Shown here one piece after another: positions 44,893 through 53,458 of a stretch of 64,000 bases of DNA. The notes below the pieces were generated by a model. It did not search any database and was not told where the DNA came from. It worked only from the letters and a program-made list of their open reading frames with translations. The translations under genes and the position numbers were made by a program. This DNA is from Stutzerimonas nitrititolerans (GTDB lineage: Bacteria; Pseudomonadota; Gammaproteobacteria; Pseudomonadales; Pseudomonadaceae): assembly GCF_003696285.1 (NCBI RefSeq), contig NZ_RFFL01000016.1, positions 37,051 to 101,050 on the forward strand. Direction: 5' to 3'. How positions within the stretch are numbered: position 1 is the stretch's first letter; every line of letters starts with the position of its first letter.

Positions 44893-46248
44893 TCAGCCGG
44901 CGATCAGCTGTGCGGCGGCCTGACGATGATCGGCGATCAGGCCGGCGACATCCAGGCCTTCGATCTGCCCGTCGACCACCTGCCAGCGACCGCCGACCAT
45001 TACCCGGTCGGCCCGGTCGGCGCCGCAGAGTAGCAGCGCCGACAGCGGGTCGTGGCTGCCGGAGAAGCGCAATTCGTCCAGCTTGAACAGCGCCAGGTCG
45101 GCCTGCTTGCCGACCGCCAGCTCGCCGAGATCCTCACGGCCGAGCAGCCGCGCCGAGCCGCGCGTGGCCCAGCCCAGCGCCAGCTCCGGCGTGATCTTTT
45201 CGGCGCCGTAGCGCAGGCGCTGCAGGTACAGCGCCTGGCGCGCTTCGAGAATCATGTTGGAGGCGTCGTTGGAGGCCGAGCCATCGACGCCCAGGCCGAT
45301 GGGCGCGCCTGCGGCCTCCAGCTCCAGCGTCGGACAGATGCCGGACGCCAGGCGCATGTTGGAACTGGGGCAATGACAGATGCCGGTGCCGGCCTGGCCG
45401 AGGCGGGCGATTTCGTCTTCGTTGAAATGGATGCCGTGGGCCAGCCAGGTGCGGTCGGACAGCCAGCCGACGCTGTCGAGGTAATCCACGGTGCGCAGGC
45501 CGAAGCGCTCGAGGCAGAAGTCTTCCTCGTCGAGGGTTTCCGCCAGATGGGTATGCAGGCGCACGTCCAGGCGCTCGGCCATGGCGGCGCTGGCGCGCAT
45601 GATCTCCGGGGTGACCGAGAAGGGCGAGCAGGGCGCCAGGGCGATCTGGATCTGCGCGCCGGCGCCGCGCTCGTGGTAGCGACCGATCAGCCGCTCGCTG
45701 TCGGCCAGGATCACTTCGGCTTCCTGCACCGTCTGCTGCGGCGGCAACCCGCCATCGGCCTCGCCCAGGCTCATCGAACCGCGCGTCAGCATCGCGCGCA
45801 TGCCCAGCTCGCGCACGGCCTGGACCTGCACGTCGATGGCTTCTTCCAGCCCTTTGGGGAACAGGTAGTGATGATCGGCCGCGGTGGTGCAGCCGGACAG
45901 CAGCAATTCCGCCAGGGCAACCTTGCTCGCCAGCTCGAGCTTTTGCGGTGTCAGGCGCGCCCAGACCGGATAGAGCGTCTTCAGCCAGGGAAACAGCGGC
46001 TGGTTGACCACCGGCCCCCAGGCGCGGGTGAGTGTCTGGTAGAAGTGGTGATGGGTGTTGATCAGCCCCGGCAGCACCACGTGCTCGCGGGCGTCGAAGG
46101 TGCTGTCCACCGGTGCGGTGGGTGACTGGCCGGCGGCGAGCAGTTCGCTGATGACGCCGTTCTCGATGACCAGCCCGCCGGCGGCGCTGCGGTCGTTGGC
46201 GGTGAAGAGGGCGAGGGGGTTCTTGATCCAGATGCGGGTAGCGGCCAT
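44893..46248 (-). CDS. 8-oxoguanine deaminase
   Basis: A 451-residue amidohydrolase that converts 8-oxoguanine to urate; the call rests on close resemblance to the Pseudomonas enzyme (PA0142 type). Motifs: PGLINTHHHFYQTLTRAWG with metal-binding His (near residue 60), GCTTAADHHYLFP near 118, THLAETLDEE near 233 and GLGVDGSASND near 325. An alternative is another ATZ/TRZ-type deaminase such as hydroxyatrazine hydrolase. It feeds the same urate pathway as XdhAB. It begins 513 bp from divergent nirB. Confidence 0.87.
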   Translation of the reverse strand: MAATRIWIKNPLALFTANDRSAAGGLVIENGVISELLAAGQSPTAPVDSTFDAREHVVLPGLINTHHHFYQTLTRAWGPVVNQPLFPWLKTLYPVWARLTPQKLELASKVALAELLLSGCTTAADHHYLFPKGLEEAIDVQVQAVRELGMRAMLTRGSMSLGEADGGLPPQQTVQEAEVILADSERLIGRYHERGAGAQIQIALAPCSPFSVTPEIMRASAAMAERLDVRLHTHLAETLDEEDFCLERFGLRTVDYLDSVGWLSDRTWLAHGIHFNEDEIARLGQAGTGICHCPSSNMRLASGICPTLELEAAGAPIGLGVDGSASNDASNMILEARQALYLQRLRYGAEKITPELALGWATRGSARLLGREDLGELAVGKQADLALFKLDELRFSGSHDPLSALLLCGADRADRVMVGGRWQVVDGQIEGLDVAGLIADHRQAAAQLIAG

Positions 46249-46540
46249 GGCCGGCTCCTCCTGAAATGATGGGTTCAGAAAAGCCAGCTCAGTTATGCCC
46301 TGTCTGCTGATCCAGGGGCGCTTTCGCGAGGGGCAAGATATCGCTCCGGGTCGGTTTTGTCATCCCGAACCGCTGCACGGATGCCCTGAAAAGGGGACGT
46401 CGCCTCGTCGGCCTGCACTGTTTCGGTTCGGCCTCGCCGCCTGCTGGCGCGGCAAGACGAATGGGTCTGATGGCGGGCCATGGTGAAGATGCCCAGTGTT
46501 CACGCTGCCTCGAGCCCGGTCATGGGCTTCGAAAGAGGAC

Positions 46541-46556
46541 TGGCATACAAACTGCA
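46541..46556 (+). promoter_or_regulatory. Sigma-54 promoter of nirBD
   Basis: TGGCATACAAACTGCA has the exact GG-N10-GC spacing (GG at 46542-46543, GC at 46554-46555). Transcription would start near 46567, giving a leader of about 195 nt. Confidence 0.75.
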
Positions 46557-46588
46557 AAGTCCCGGCTGTCCCTGCTGCGGGCGCGCCT

Positions 46589-46654
46589 TGATCGCTGACG
46601 ATCACCCGGCCACTGCGATGCAGGGTGGGCAAGGCCCGGCAACGTCGCCAGGGC
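46589..46654 (+). promoter_or_regulatory. Hexaloop hairpins in the nirB leader (ANTAR-type candidate)
   Basis: TGATC-GCTGAC-GATCA (46589-46604) and GCCCGGC-AACGTC-GCC-A-GGGC (46634-46654) each place six bases in the loop. The second has A at loop position 1 and G at 4, as in ANTAR targets of NasT-type antiterminators. The first has G at 1 and G at 4, so it fits only in part. Confidence 0.45.
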
Positions 46655-46682
46655 AATCCCGATGAACATGATTCAGGCAAAG

Positions 46683-46722
46683 GCGCCTGGAGCTGCTCGA
46701 CAGCTTCGGGCGCTTTTTTTTT
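46683..46722 (+). terminator. Leader terminator (attenuator) before nirB
   Basis: GCGCC pairs with GGCGC, AGCTG with CAGCT, around loop CTCGA, then nine T. It ends 39 bp before the nirB start and downstream of the sigma-54 promoter, so it must be read through for nirB expression. Confidence 0.82.
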
Positions 46723-46761
46723 GGATTCACAGCACGACAGCGCTTGAAACGAGGTAGGTGC

Positions 46762-49290
46762 ATGAAAAATTTGGTCATCGTCGGCAACGGCATGGTCGGC
46801 CATCACTGCGTCGAGCAACTGATTGCGCGTGGCGCGCTGGAGCGCTACCAGATTCATGTGTTCGGCGAAGAACGCCAGCGCGCCTATGACCGGGTCCATC
46901 TTTCCGAATACTTCGGCGGACGCGACGCCGACGGCCTGGCGTTATGCGATGCCTCCTGGTACGCCGACAACGGCGTGCAGCTGCATCTGGGCGTCGAAGT
47001 GCTGGACATCGATCGCACCCGGCGGGCGCTCGTCACGACCCGTGGCCTGCAGCCGTACGACCGGCTGATCCTGGCCACCGGTTCCTATCCCTTCGTGCCG
47101 CCGATCCCTGGTGCCGAGGGCGCTTCGCGTCTGGTCTACCGCACGCTGGAGGATCTCGATGCGATCCGCGCTGCCGCCGCCGGTGTACGCCGCGGCGTGG
47201 TGGTCGGCGGCGGTCTGCTCGGCCTCGAGGCGGCCAATGCACTGAAGTCGCTGGGCCTGGACGCCCATGTGGTGGAGTTCGCCCCCCGGCTGATGCCGGT
47301 GCAGCTGGACGAGCTGGGCGGCGAGGCGCTCAAGGCGCGCATCGAGGCGCTGGGCGTGGGCGTGCACCTGTCGCGTGCTACCGAGGCCATCGTCGCTGGC
47401 AACGAGTATCGCTACCGCATGGAATTCCAGGGCGGCGACAGTCTGGAAACCGACCTGATCGTGTTCTCCGCCGGCATCCGTCCGCGGGATGCCCTGGGCC
47501 GTGCGGCCGGCCTGGAACTCGGCCCACGGGGCGGCGTGGCGGTGGACAACCTCTGTCGCAGCAGCGACCCGGCCATCCACGCCATCGGCGAATGCGCGGC
47601 CTGGAATGGCCAGGTGTTCGGCCTGGTGGCACCGGGCTACGCCATGGCCCGCAGCGTTGCCGACCAGTTGTCGGGTGTTGAAGCCACGCCGTTCACCGGC
47701 GCGGACATGTCCACCAAGCTCAAGCTGCTGGGCGTGGATGTTGGCTCCATCGGCGACGCCCACGCCGCCACGCCCGGCGCGCGCAGCTACCGCTTCATCG
47801 ATGAGGCCACGGCCGGCTACCGGCGCCTGGTGGTGTCTGGCGATGGCAAGCACGTGCTCGGTGCGGTGCTGGTCGGCGACAACAGCTATTACGACACCCT
47901 GCTGCAGTACGCGCAGAACGGCATCAAGCTGCCGGACGATCCTTCCAGCCTGATCCTGCCTGTCTCCGACGGCGCGCCGGCGCTGGGCGCCGATGCCCTG
48001 CCCGACACCGCCACGATCTGCTCCTGCCACAACGTCACCAAGGGCGCAGTGTGCTGCCAGGTGGATGCGGGCATCACCGACCTGGGCGAACTCAAGGCGG
48101 CTACCAAGGCCGCCACCGGCTGCGGTGGGTGCGCCAGCCTGCTCAAGCAGGTGTTCGAGCACGAACTGTCCGCACGCGGCGTGGCGGTGGACAAGAGCCT
48201 GTGCGAGCACTTCGCACATACCCGCCAGGCGCTCTATGACATCGTTCGCGTCGAAGGTATCGAGCGTTTCGAGGACCTGCTGGCCCGCCACGGCAGGGGC
48301 GAGCTGGGCTGCGACATCTGCAAGCCGGCGGTGGGCTCGATCCTCGCTTCCTGCTGGAATCGGCCGGTGATGGACCCGGCGCTGGTGCCGCTGCAGGACA
48401 CCAACGACACCTTCATGGCCAACATGCAGAAGAACGGCACCTACTCGGTGGTACCGCGAGTGCCCGGCGGCGAGATCACCCCCGAGGGGCTGATCGCCAT
48501 CGGCCAGGTGGCCAGGAAGTACGACCTTTACACCAAGATCACCGGCGGCCAGCGCATCGATCTGTTCGGCGCGCAGTTGCACCAGCTGCCGGACATCTGG
48601 GCCGAGCTGATCGAGGCCGGTTTCGAAACCGGCCATGCCTACGGCAAGTCGCTGCGCACGGTGAAATCCTGCGTGGGCAGCACCTGGTGCCGCTACGGCG
48701 TGCAGGACAGCGTCGGCATGGCCCTGACGCTGGAGAACCGCTACAAGGGGCTGCGCGCGCCGCACAAGATCAAGTTCGGCGTCTCCGGCTGCACCCGCGA
48801 ATGCGCCGAGGCGCAGAGCAAGGACATCGGGGTGATCGCCACCGAGAAGGGCTGGAACCTCTATGTATGCGGCAACGGCGGCATGCGCCCGCGCCATGCC
48901 GAGCTGTTCGCCACCGACCTGGACGACGCCGGCCTGATCCGCACCATCGACCGCCTGCTGATGTTCTACATCCGCACCGCGGACAAGCTGCAGCGCACCT
49001 CGGTCTGGCGCGAGAGCCTGGAAGGCGGCCTGGACTACCTCAAGGCGGTGGTCCTCGACGACAGCCTGGGCCTGGGCGCGGAGCTGGAACGCCAGATGCA
49101 GCTGGTGGTGGACCGCTACGAATGCGAATGGGCCAACGCCCTGCAGGACCCGGAGAAGCTCAAGCGCTTCCGCACCTTCGTCAACGACCGGCGCGACGAC
49201 CCCGACATCCACTTCGTGCGCGAACGCGGCCAGCGCCGCCCGGCGCGCGGCAACGAACTGTCCCTGATCCCCACCGAGGAGGTGCTCTGA
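46762..49290 (+). CDS. nirB: Assimilatory nitrite reductase, large subunit
   Basis: Reduces nitrite to ammonium with NAD(P)H. The 842 residues: FAD/NAD domains (NLVIVGNGMVGHHCVEQ; GVVVGGGLLGLEAANALKSL near 145), a BFD-like [2Fe-2S] domain (CSCHNVTKG near 420, CGGCASLLKQV), then the nitrite/sulfite reductase repeats with siroheme/[4Fe-4S] cysteines in CVGSTWC (near 637) and SGCTREC (near 675). GAGGTAGG precedes ATG 46762. It overlaps nirD by one base. Control is by the sigma-54 promoter and leader terminator, which suggests nitrogen limitation plus nitrate/nitrite sensing. Confidence 0.97.
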   Translation: MKNLVIVGNGMVGHHCVEQLIARGALERYQIHVFGEERQRAYDRVHLSEYFGGRDADGLALCDASWYADNGVQLHLGVEVLDIDRTRRALVTTRGLQPYDRLILATGSYPFVPPIPGAEGASRLVYRTLEDLDAIRAAAAGVRRGVVVGGGLLGLEAANALKSLGLDAHVVEFAPRLMPVQLDELGGEALKARIEALGVGVHLSRATEAIVAGNEYRYRMEFQGGDSLETDLIVFSAGIRPRDALGRAAGLELGPRGGVAVDNLCRSSDPAIHAIGECAAWNGQVFGLVAPGYAMARSVADQLSGVEATPFTGADMSTKLKLLGVDVGSIGDAHAATPGARSYRFIDEATAGYRRLVVSGDGKHVLGAVLVGDNSYYDTLLQYAQNGIKLPDDPSSLILPVSDGAPALGADALPDTATICSCHNVTKGAVCCQVDAGITDLGELKAATKAATGCGGCASLLKQVFEHELSARGVAVDKSLCEHFAHTRQALYDIVRVEGIERFEDLLARHGRGELGCDICKPAVGSILASCWNRPVMDPALVPLQDTNDTFMANMQKNGTYSVVPRVPGGEITPEGLIAIGQVARKYDLYTKITGGQRIDLFGAQLHQLPDIWAELIEAGFETGHAYGKSLRTVKSCVGSTWCRYGVQDSVGMALTLENRYKGLRAPHKIKFGVSGCTRECAEAQSKDIGVIATEKGWNLYVCGNGGMRPRHAELFATDLDDAGLIRTIDRLLMFYIRTADKLQRTSVWRESLEGGLDYLKAVVLDDSLGLGAELERQMQLVVDRYECEWANALQDPEKLKRFRTFVNDRRDDPDIHFVRERGQRRPARGNELSLIPTEEVL

Positions 49291-49649
49291 TGAACATGCC
49301 CGCTACGCTTCATTCCACAACCGCATTGCAGTGGCAGACCCTCTGCAGTCGCCAGGACCTGGTGGCCAACTCCGGCGTGGTCGCCTGGCTGGACGGCACC
49401 CAGGTGGCGCTGTTCCACCTGCCCGGCGACCAGGTGCATGCGGTGGAGAACCGCGACCCGAAATCCGGCGCCAATGTCATCGGGCGCGGCATCGTCGGGT
49501 CCCTCAAGGGCCAGGCGGTGGTTGCCGCGCCTCTCTACAAACAGCACTTCCGGCTCGATGACGGCGCCTGCCTGGAGGATCCGCAGCAGCGCCTGCGGGT
49601 CTGGCCGGCACGCCTGAACGGCGACGCCGTGGAAGTTGCCCTGATCTGA
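49290..49649 (+). CDS. nirD: Nitrite reductase small subunit
   Basis: A 119-residue Rieske-like ferredoxin-fold subunit of NirBD. Typical segments are VALFHLPGDQVHAVENRDP near residue 38, GIVGSLKGQAVVAAPLYKQH near 68 and CLEDPQQRLRVWPARL near 92. The Rieske Cys/His ligands are absent, as is usual in NirD. ATG 49290 overlaps the nirB TGA, indicating translational coupling. Confidence 0.95.
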   Translation: MNMPATLHSTTALQWQTLCSRQDLVANSGVVAWLDGTQVALFHLPGDQVHAVENRDPKSGANVIGRGIVGSLKGQAVVAAPLYKQHFRLDDGACLEDPQQRLRVWPARLNGDAVEVALI

Positions 49650-49674
49650 CCGTCCCGAGAAAAGGAAAGCCCGC

Positions 49675-50487
49675 ATGTCCTACATCGTCCCAGCCGAATT
49701 CGTCACCAAGATGGTCGACGCCGGCGAATCCAAGATCCACATGGCCACCCGCGACACCCTGATCCGCGCCTTCATGGCCGGCGCCATCCTCGCCCTGGCG
49801 GCGGTGTTCGCCGTCACCATCACGGTGCAGACCGGCTCGGCGCTGGTGGGCGCCATGCTCTTCCCGGTCGGTTTCGTGATGCTCTACCTGATGGGCTTCG
49901 ACCTGCTCACCGGGGTGTTCATGCTCACCCCGCTGGCGCTGCTCGACCGCCGCCCCGGCGTTACCGTCGGCGGCATCCTGCGCAACTGGGGGCTGGTGTT
50001 CCTCGGCAACTTCGCCGGCGCGCTGACCGTGGCCTTCATGATGGTATTCGTCTTCACCTACGGCTTCTCCACCGAGCCGGGCGAAGTGGCGCAGAAGCTC
50101 TCGCACATCGGCGAGGCCCGCACCCTGGGGTATGCCGAATACGGCGCGGCCGGCTGGGCGACCATCTTCCTGCGCGGCGTGCTGTGCAACTGGATGGTGT
50201 CGATGGGCGTGGTGGGCGCAATGATCTCCACCACCGTCGGCGGCAAGGCGATCGCCATGTGGATGCCGGTCATGCTGTTCTTCTACATGGGCTTCGAGCA
50301 CTCGGTGGTGAACATGTTCCTGTTCCCGGCCGGGCTGATGATGGGCGGCGACTTCTCGATCATGGATTACATGCTCTGGAACGAAATCCCCACCGCGCTG
50401 GGCAACCTGGTCGGCGGTCTGGCATTCACCGGCCTGACCCTCTACACCACCCACATGCGCACCGCGCCAAAGCGGGCGATGATTTGA
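49675..50487 (+). CDS. nirC: Formate/nitrite transporter family channel
   Basis: A 270-residue FNT pentameric channel protein with six helices. Signatures: RAFMAGAILALAAVFAV near 31, GFDLLTGVFMLTPLALLDRR near 78, GNFAGALTVAFM near 110, LCNWMVSMGVVGAM near 172 and the pore-associated GFEHSVVNMFLFPAGLMMGG near 203. Position 25 bp after nirD points to nitrite uptake. Formate or another small anion cannot be excluded. AAAGGAAAG precedes ATG 49675. Confidence 0.9.
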   Translation: MSYIVPAEFVTKMVDAGESKIHMATRDTLIRAFMAGAILALAAVFAVTITVQTGSALVGAMLFPVGFVMLYLMGFDLLTGVFMLTPLALLDRRPGVTVGGILRNWGLVFLGNFAGALTVAFMMVFVFTYGFSTEPGEVAQKLSHIGEARTLGYAEYGAAGWATIFLRGVLCNWMVSMGVVGAMISTTVGGKAIAMWMPVMLFFYMGFEHSVVNMFLFPAGLMMGGDFSIMDYMLWNEIPTALGNLVGGLAFTGLTLYTTHMRTAPKRAMI

Positions 50488-50516
50488 GCCTGCCCCAAGC
50501 CAGGTGTTTGCACCTG

Positions 50517-50640
50517 ATTCCCCTCTCCCCTTGCGGGAGAGGGGCTATGGGGCGCCCGGCTAGGGGAGAGGGGTAAAGTCCATGCACCAGGCCGCTCACC
50601 CTCTCCCCCGGCCCCTCTCCCGTCAAGGGAGAGGGGAGGC
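50517..50640. repeat. REP cluster, CTCTCCC/GGGAGAG family
   Basis: CCCTCTCCCCTTGCGGGAGAGGGG and related arms repeat three or four times, e.g. CCCCTCTCC-CGTCAA-GGGAGAGGGG at 50611-50637. This type differs from the GTAGGGTGGA family. The following kinase gene's first ATG lies inside it. Confidence 0.8.
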
Positions 50641-52360
50641 CGGAGCCACCCTGCCAGCCGCCCTTGCTGTCACCGTCGGCCAGTTCTCCGACAAAGGCCG
50701 CAAGCCTCTCAACCAAGACTTCTACGGCGTGCGCCTGCCGTCGTGGGAAGAACAGCACAGCAAGGGAATCGCCCTGGCCATCGCCGATGGCATCAGCAGC
50801 AGCGACGTTAGCCATATCGCCAGCGAAACGGCGGTGAAGAGCTTTCTCGAAGACTACTTCTGCACACCGGACGCCTGGTCGGTCAAGCAGTCCGGCCAGC
50901 GCGTGCTGGTGGCGACCAACGCCTGGCTGCACGCGCAGACGCGGCGCGGCCCTTACCGTTACGACCGGGACCGCGGCCATGTCTGCACCTTCAGCGCGCT
51001 GGTACTCAAGTCCACCACCGCGCACCTGTTCCATGTCGGCGATGCGCGCCTCTACCGGCTGCGCGCCGGCCAGCTGGAGCTGCTCACCGAGGAGCATCGG
51101 GTCTGGTTGTCGCCGGAGCAGAGTTGCCTGGGCCGTGCCCTGGGCATCAATCCGCATGTGGAGATCGACTACCGCACCTTGCCCTTACAGGTGGGCGACC
51201 TGTTCCTGTTGCTTACCGACGGCGTGCACGAATGGCTGAGCGAAGCGTCGCTGCTCGCGCTGATCGACCCGGACCTGGACGCCAGCGCGCGGCGCCTGGT
51301 GCGTGAAGCCCACGCCCGAGGCAGTCCGGACAATCTCACTGCCCAGCTGGTGCGCATCGACGCGCTGCCCGACGGGCAGGCCGGAGAGGTCCAGCGCCAA
51401 CTGGACGAGCTGGCGCTGCCGCCGCTGCTGAAGCCGCCGACGCGGTTCGAGGGCTACCACATCCTGCGTGAACTGCACGCCAGCAGCCGCAGCCATGTCT
51501 ACCTGGCCGAAGACGAGCACAGCGGCGAGCGGCTGGTACTGAAGACCCCGTCCCTGGACCAACGCCACGACCGTGCCTATCTCGAGCGCCTGCTGCTGGA
51601 GGAGTGGATCGCCCGGCGCCTGCACAGCGTGCATGTGGTACGGGCCCCGGCATCGAACCGCCCGCGGCAGTACCTGTACAGCGTCACGGAATACATCGAA
51701 GGCCAGACCCTGGCCCAATGGATGACCGACAACCCGAACCCGACGCTGGAACGGGTGCGCGACCTGCTGGAGCAGATCGCCCGTGGCCTGCGTGCCTTCC
51801 ATCGTTTGGAAATGCTGCACCGCGACCTGCGTCCGGAAAACATCCTGATCGATGCCAACGGCACCCTGAAACTGATCGACTTCGGCTCGGCGCAGGTCAC
51901 CGGCCTGGCCGAGGGCGGCATGGACGCGGACAATCCAGTGCCCGGCGCCCTGGCCTACACCGCGCCGGAATACTTCCTCGGCGAAGGCGGCAGCTTGCGC
52001 TCGGATCTGTTCTCCATGGGCGTGATCGCCTACCGCCTGCTGGGCGGCGACCTGCCCTATGGCGCCGAGGTGGCCCGCGCCCGCAGCCGCACCGCCCAGC
52101 TGCGCCTGCGCTACCGGCCGCTGTGGCGCGAGGACCGCGCGTTGCCGCCCTGGCTCGACGCCGTGCTGCGCAAGGCCGTGCATCCCAATCCGGCGCGGCG
52201 TTACGGCGAGCTTTCAGAGTTCCTCCACGACCTGCGCCAGCCACCGCCGGACCTGCTGCAACGGGCCAGGGCGCCGCTGCTGCAGCGTAACCCGCTGCGC
52301 TTCTGGCAGACGCTGGCCTGGGTGCAGATGCTGATGCTGCTGGTCCTGTCGTTGTGGTGA
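50582..52360 (+). CDS. PP2C phosphatase-Ser/Thr protein kinase fusion with C-terminal membrane anchor
   Basis: Up to 592 residues. A PP2C domain (about 33-260) shows NQDFYG, AIADGISSSDVS, GDARLYRL, TDGVHEWL and GSPDNLTAQ. A Hanks-type kinase follows (about 285-545): ATP-site Lys in LVLKTP, HRDLRPENILID catalytic loop, IDFGSAQ metal loop and YTAPEYFLGE activation segment. One membrane helix ends it (LAWVQMLMLLVLSLW). P. aeruginosa PA1782 has this architecture beside nirBD, so a nitrogen-linked role is likely. The only ATG lies in the REP cluster; residues about 2-30 are REP-encoded, so the true start is uncertain. Confidence 0.88.
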   Translation: MHQAAHPLPRPLSRQGRGEAGATLPAALAVTVGQFSDKGRKPLNQDFYGVRLPSWEEQHSKGIALAIADGISSSDVSHIASETAVKSFLEDYFCTPDAWSVKQSGQRVLVATNAWLHAQTRRGPYRYDRDRGHVCTFSALVLKSTTAHLFHVGDARLYRLRAGQLELLTEEHRVWLSPEQSCLGRALGINPHVEIDYRTLPLQVGDLFLLLTDGVHEWLSEASLLALIDPDLDASARRLVREAHARGSPDNLTAQLVRIDALPDGQAGEVQRQLDELALPPLLKPPTRFEGYHILRELHASSRSHVYLAEDEHSGERLVLKTPSLDQRHDRAYLERLLLEEWIARRLHSVHVVRAPASNRPRQYLYSVTEYIEGQTLAQWMTDNPNPTLERVRDLLEQIARGLRAFHRLEMLHRDLRPENILIDANGTLKLIDFGSAQVTGLAEGGMDADNPVPGALAYTAPEYFLGEGGSLRSDLFSMGVIAYRLLGGDLPYGAEVARARSRTAQLRLRYRPLWREDRALPPWLDAVLRKAVHPNPARRYGELSEFLHDLRQPPPDLLQRARAPLLQRNPLRFWQTLAWVQMLMLLVLSLW

Positions 52361-52384
52361 GTTTTTCGCTCCCGCGGGAATGCC

Positions 52385-53065
52385 CTACCAGGGCAGTGGC
52401 TCGCCCTGATAGTCGATAAAGCGATGGCCGCCCTGGCCGGCGGCGCCAATCACCTGTTCGGCCAGCCCCTGGGTGCTCGTCTCGACATCCAGCGGTGCTT
52501 CGGCGCCGCCCATGTCGGTTTTCACCCAGCCAGGGTGCAGGCTCAGCACGGTCAATGTCGTATCGCCCAGCTCGGCGACGAAACTGCGCGTCAGGTGATT
52601 CAGCGCTGCCTTGCTGGCGCCGTACAGCGACATTCCCATGCCCGGGCCGGTTTCGACACTGCCCATGATCGAGCTGACGAAGGCAATCACCCCGGTGCGC
52701 GGGTTCAGCAGCGGGCGCATGGCTTCGGCCAGGCGAATCGGCGCCACGGCGTTGATCATGAACAGCTGTCCCACTTCGTCGATGGTCGCGGCGCTGGCCG
52801 CTTTGTCCTGCGGTCCGGCGATGCCTGCGTTGATGTAGAGCAGGTCCAGGGTGACGCCGGCCAGGCGCGCGGGCAGGGCGTCGACCTGGGCGGCGTCGGT
52901 GATGTCCAGCGCTTCGACGCGGACGCCGGGAATGGCTGCCAGCTCGGTAGCGCGCTGCGGATCCCTGGCCGTGGCGATCACCTGCCAACCCGTGGTGCTC
53001 AACTGCCTGGCCAGTCCGAGACCGAGTCCGCGCGAGGCGCCGATGATGAGTGCGGTTTTATCCAT
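52385..53065 (-). CDS. Short-chain dehydrogenase/reductase
   Basis: A 226-residue classical SDR with NAD(P)-binding IIGASRGLGLGLARQL (residues 6-21), INAGIAGPQ near 84, catalytic Ser in VSSIMGS and Tyr-Lys in SLYGASKAALNHL near 152. GGAG precedes ATG 53065. Substrate unknown. It is divergent from an AraC-family gene across 393 bp that includes a 16-bp inverted repeat. Confidence 0.9.
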   Translation of the reverse strand: MDKTALIIGASRGLGLGLARQLSTTGWQVIATARDPQRATELAAIPGVRVEALDITDAAQVDALPARLAGVTLDLLYINAGIAGPQDKAASAATIDEVGQLFMINAVAPIRLAEAMRPLLNPRTGVIAFVSSIMGSVETGPGMGMSLYGASKAALNHLTRSFVAELGDTTLTVLSLHPGWVKTDMGGAEAPLDVETSTQGLAEQVIGAAGQGGHRFIDYQGEPLPW

Positions 53066-53252
53066 CGATGTTCTCCAGAGTGTCTGATGCCGGTAACGAC
53101 CCATACTTTAGGGGCTGTTGCCGTTTCGTCGCGAGCCGCGGTGCTGCGAAAAATGGCGCCAGGTTAGGCGTAGGACGCAGGTAATGGCCTCGGCCGGCCG
53201 CGTCATTCCTACAACGACAGCTGGCGCCATCCCGCGCAACCCTTCGGGCCGG

Positions 53253-53341
53253 GCCTGTTTTTACGCGATGCGGCGTTACTCGTCGTTCATTTGGAATGAC
53301 CAAACTTCTCTCCTCATGCCTTGCCTCGCGTAAAAACAGGC
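53253..53341. repeat. Inverted repeat with 16-bp arms in the SDR/AraC gap
   Basis: GCCTGTTTTTACGCGA (53253-53268) and TCGCGTAAAAACAGGC (53326-53341) are exact complements around 57 nt. The GCCTGTTTTTA tract also occurs inside the element at 60911-61055. The rest of 53066-53458 shows no gene. Confidence 0.65.
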
Positions 53342-53458
53342 GCCGGCGCGGCCGCGGACGAAATGGCAGCCGACCCTAGCCCGGTGCCGCGAGCCATGGG
53401 CAAGTCGATGTCGCGGCCTGCTAAGCTCGATTTCTTTTCGCACCGACGGCCGACCGAC

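Larger units (their letters stand above)
46249..46743. other. Divergent control region of nirB
   Basis: No coding sequence is supported in 46249-46761. It contains a sigma-54 promoter, RNA hairpins and a terminator in front of nirB, each listed separately. I found no clear NtrC site. Confidence 0.6.

Noticed and set aside
46249..46540. Short frames on both strands left of the nirB promoter
   Set aside because: None has a ribosome site or a recognisable product; the region is best read as control DNA.
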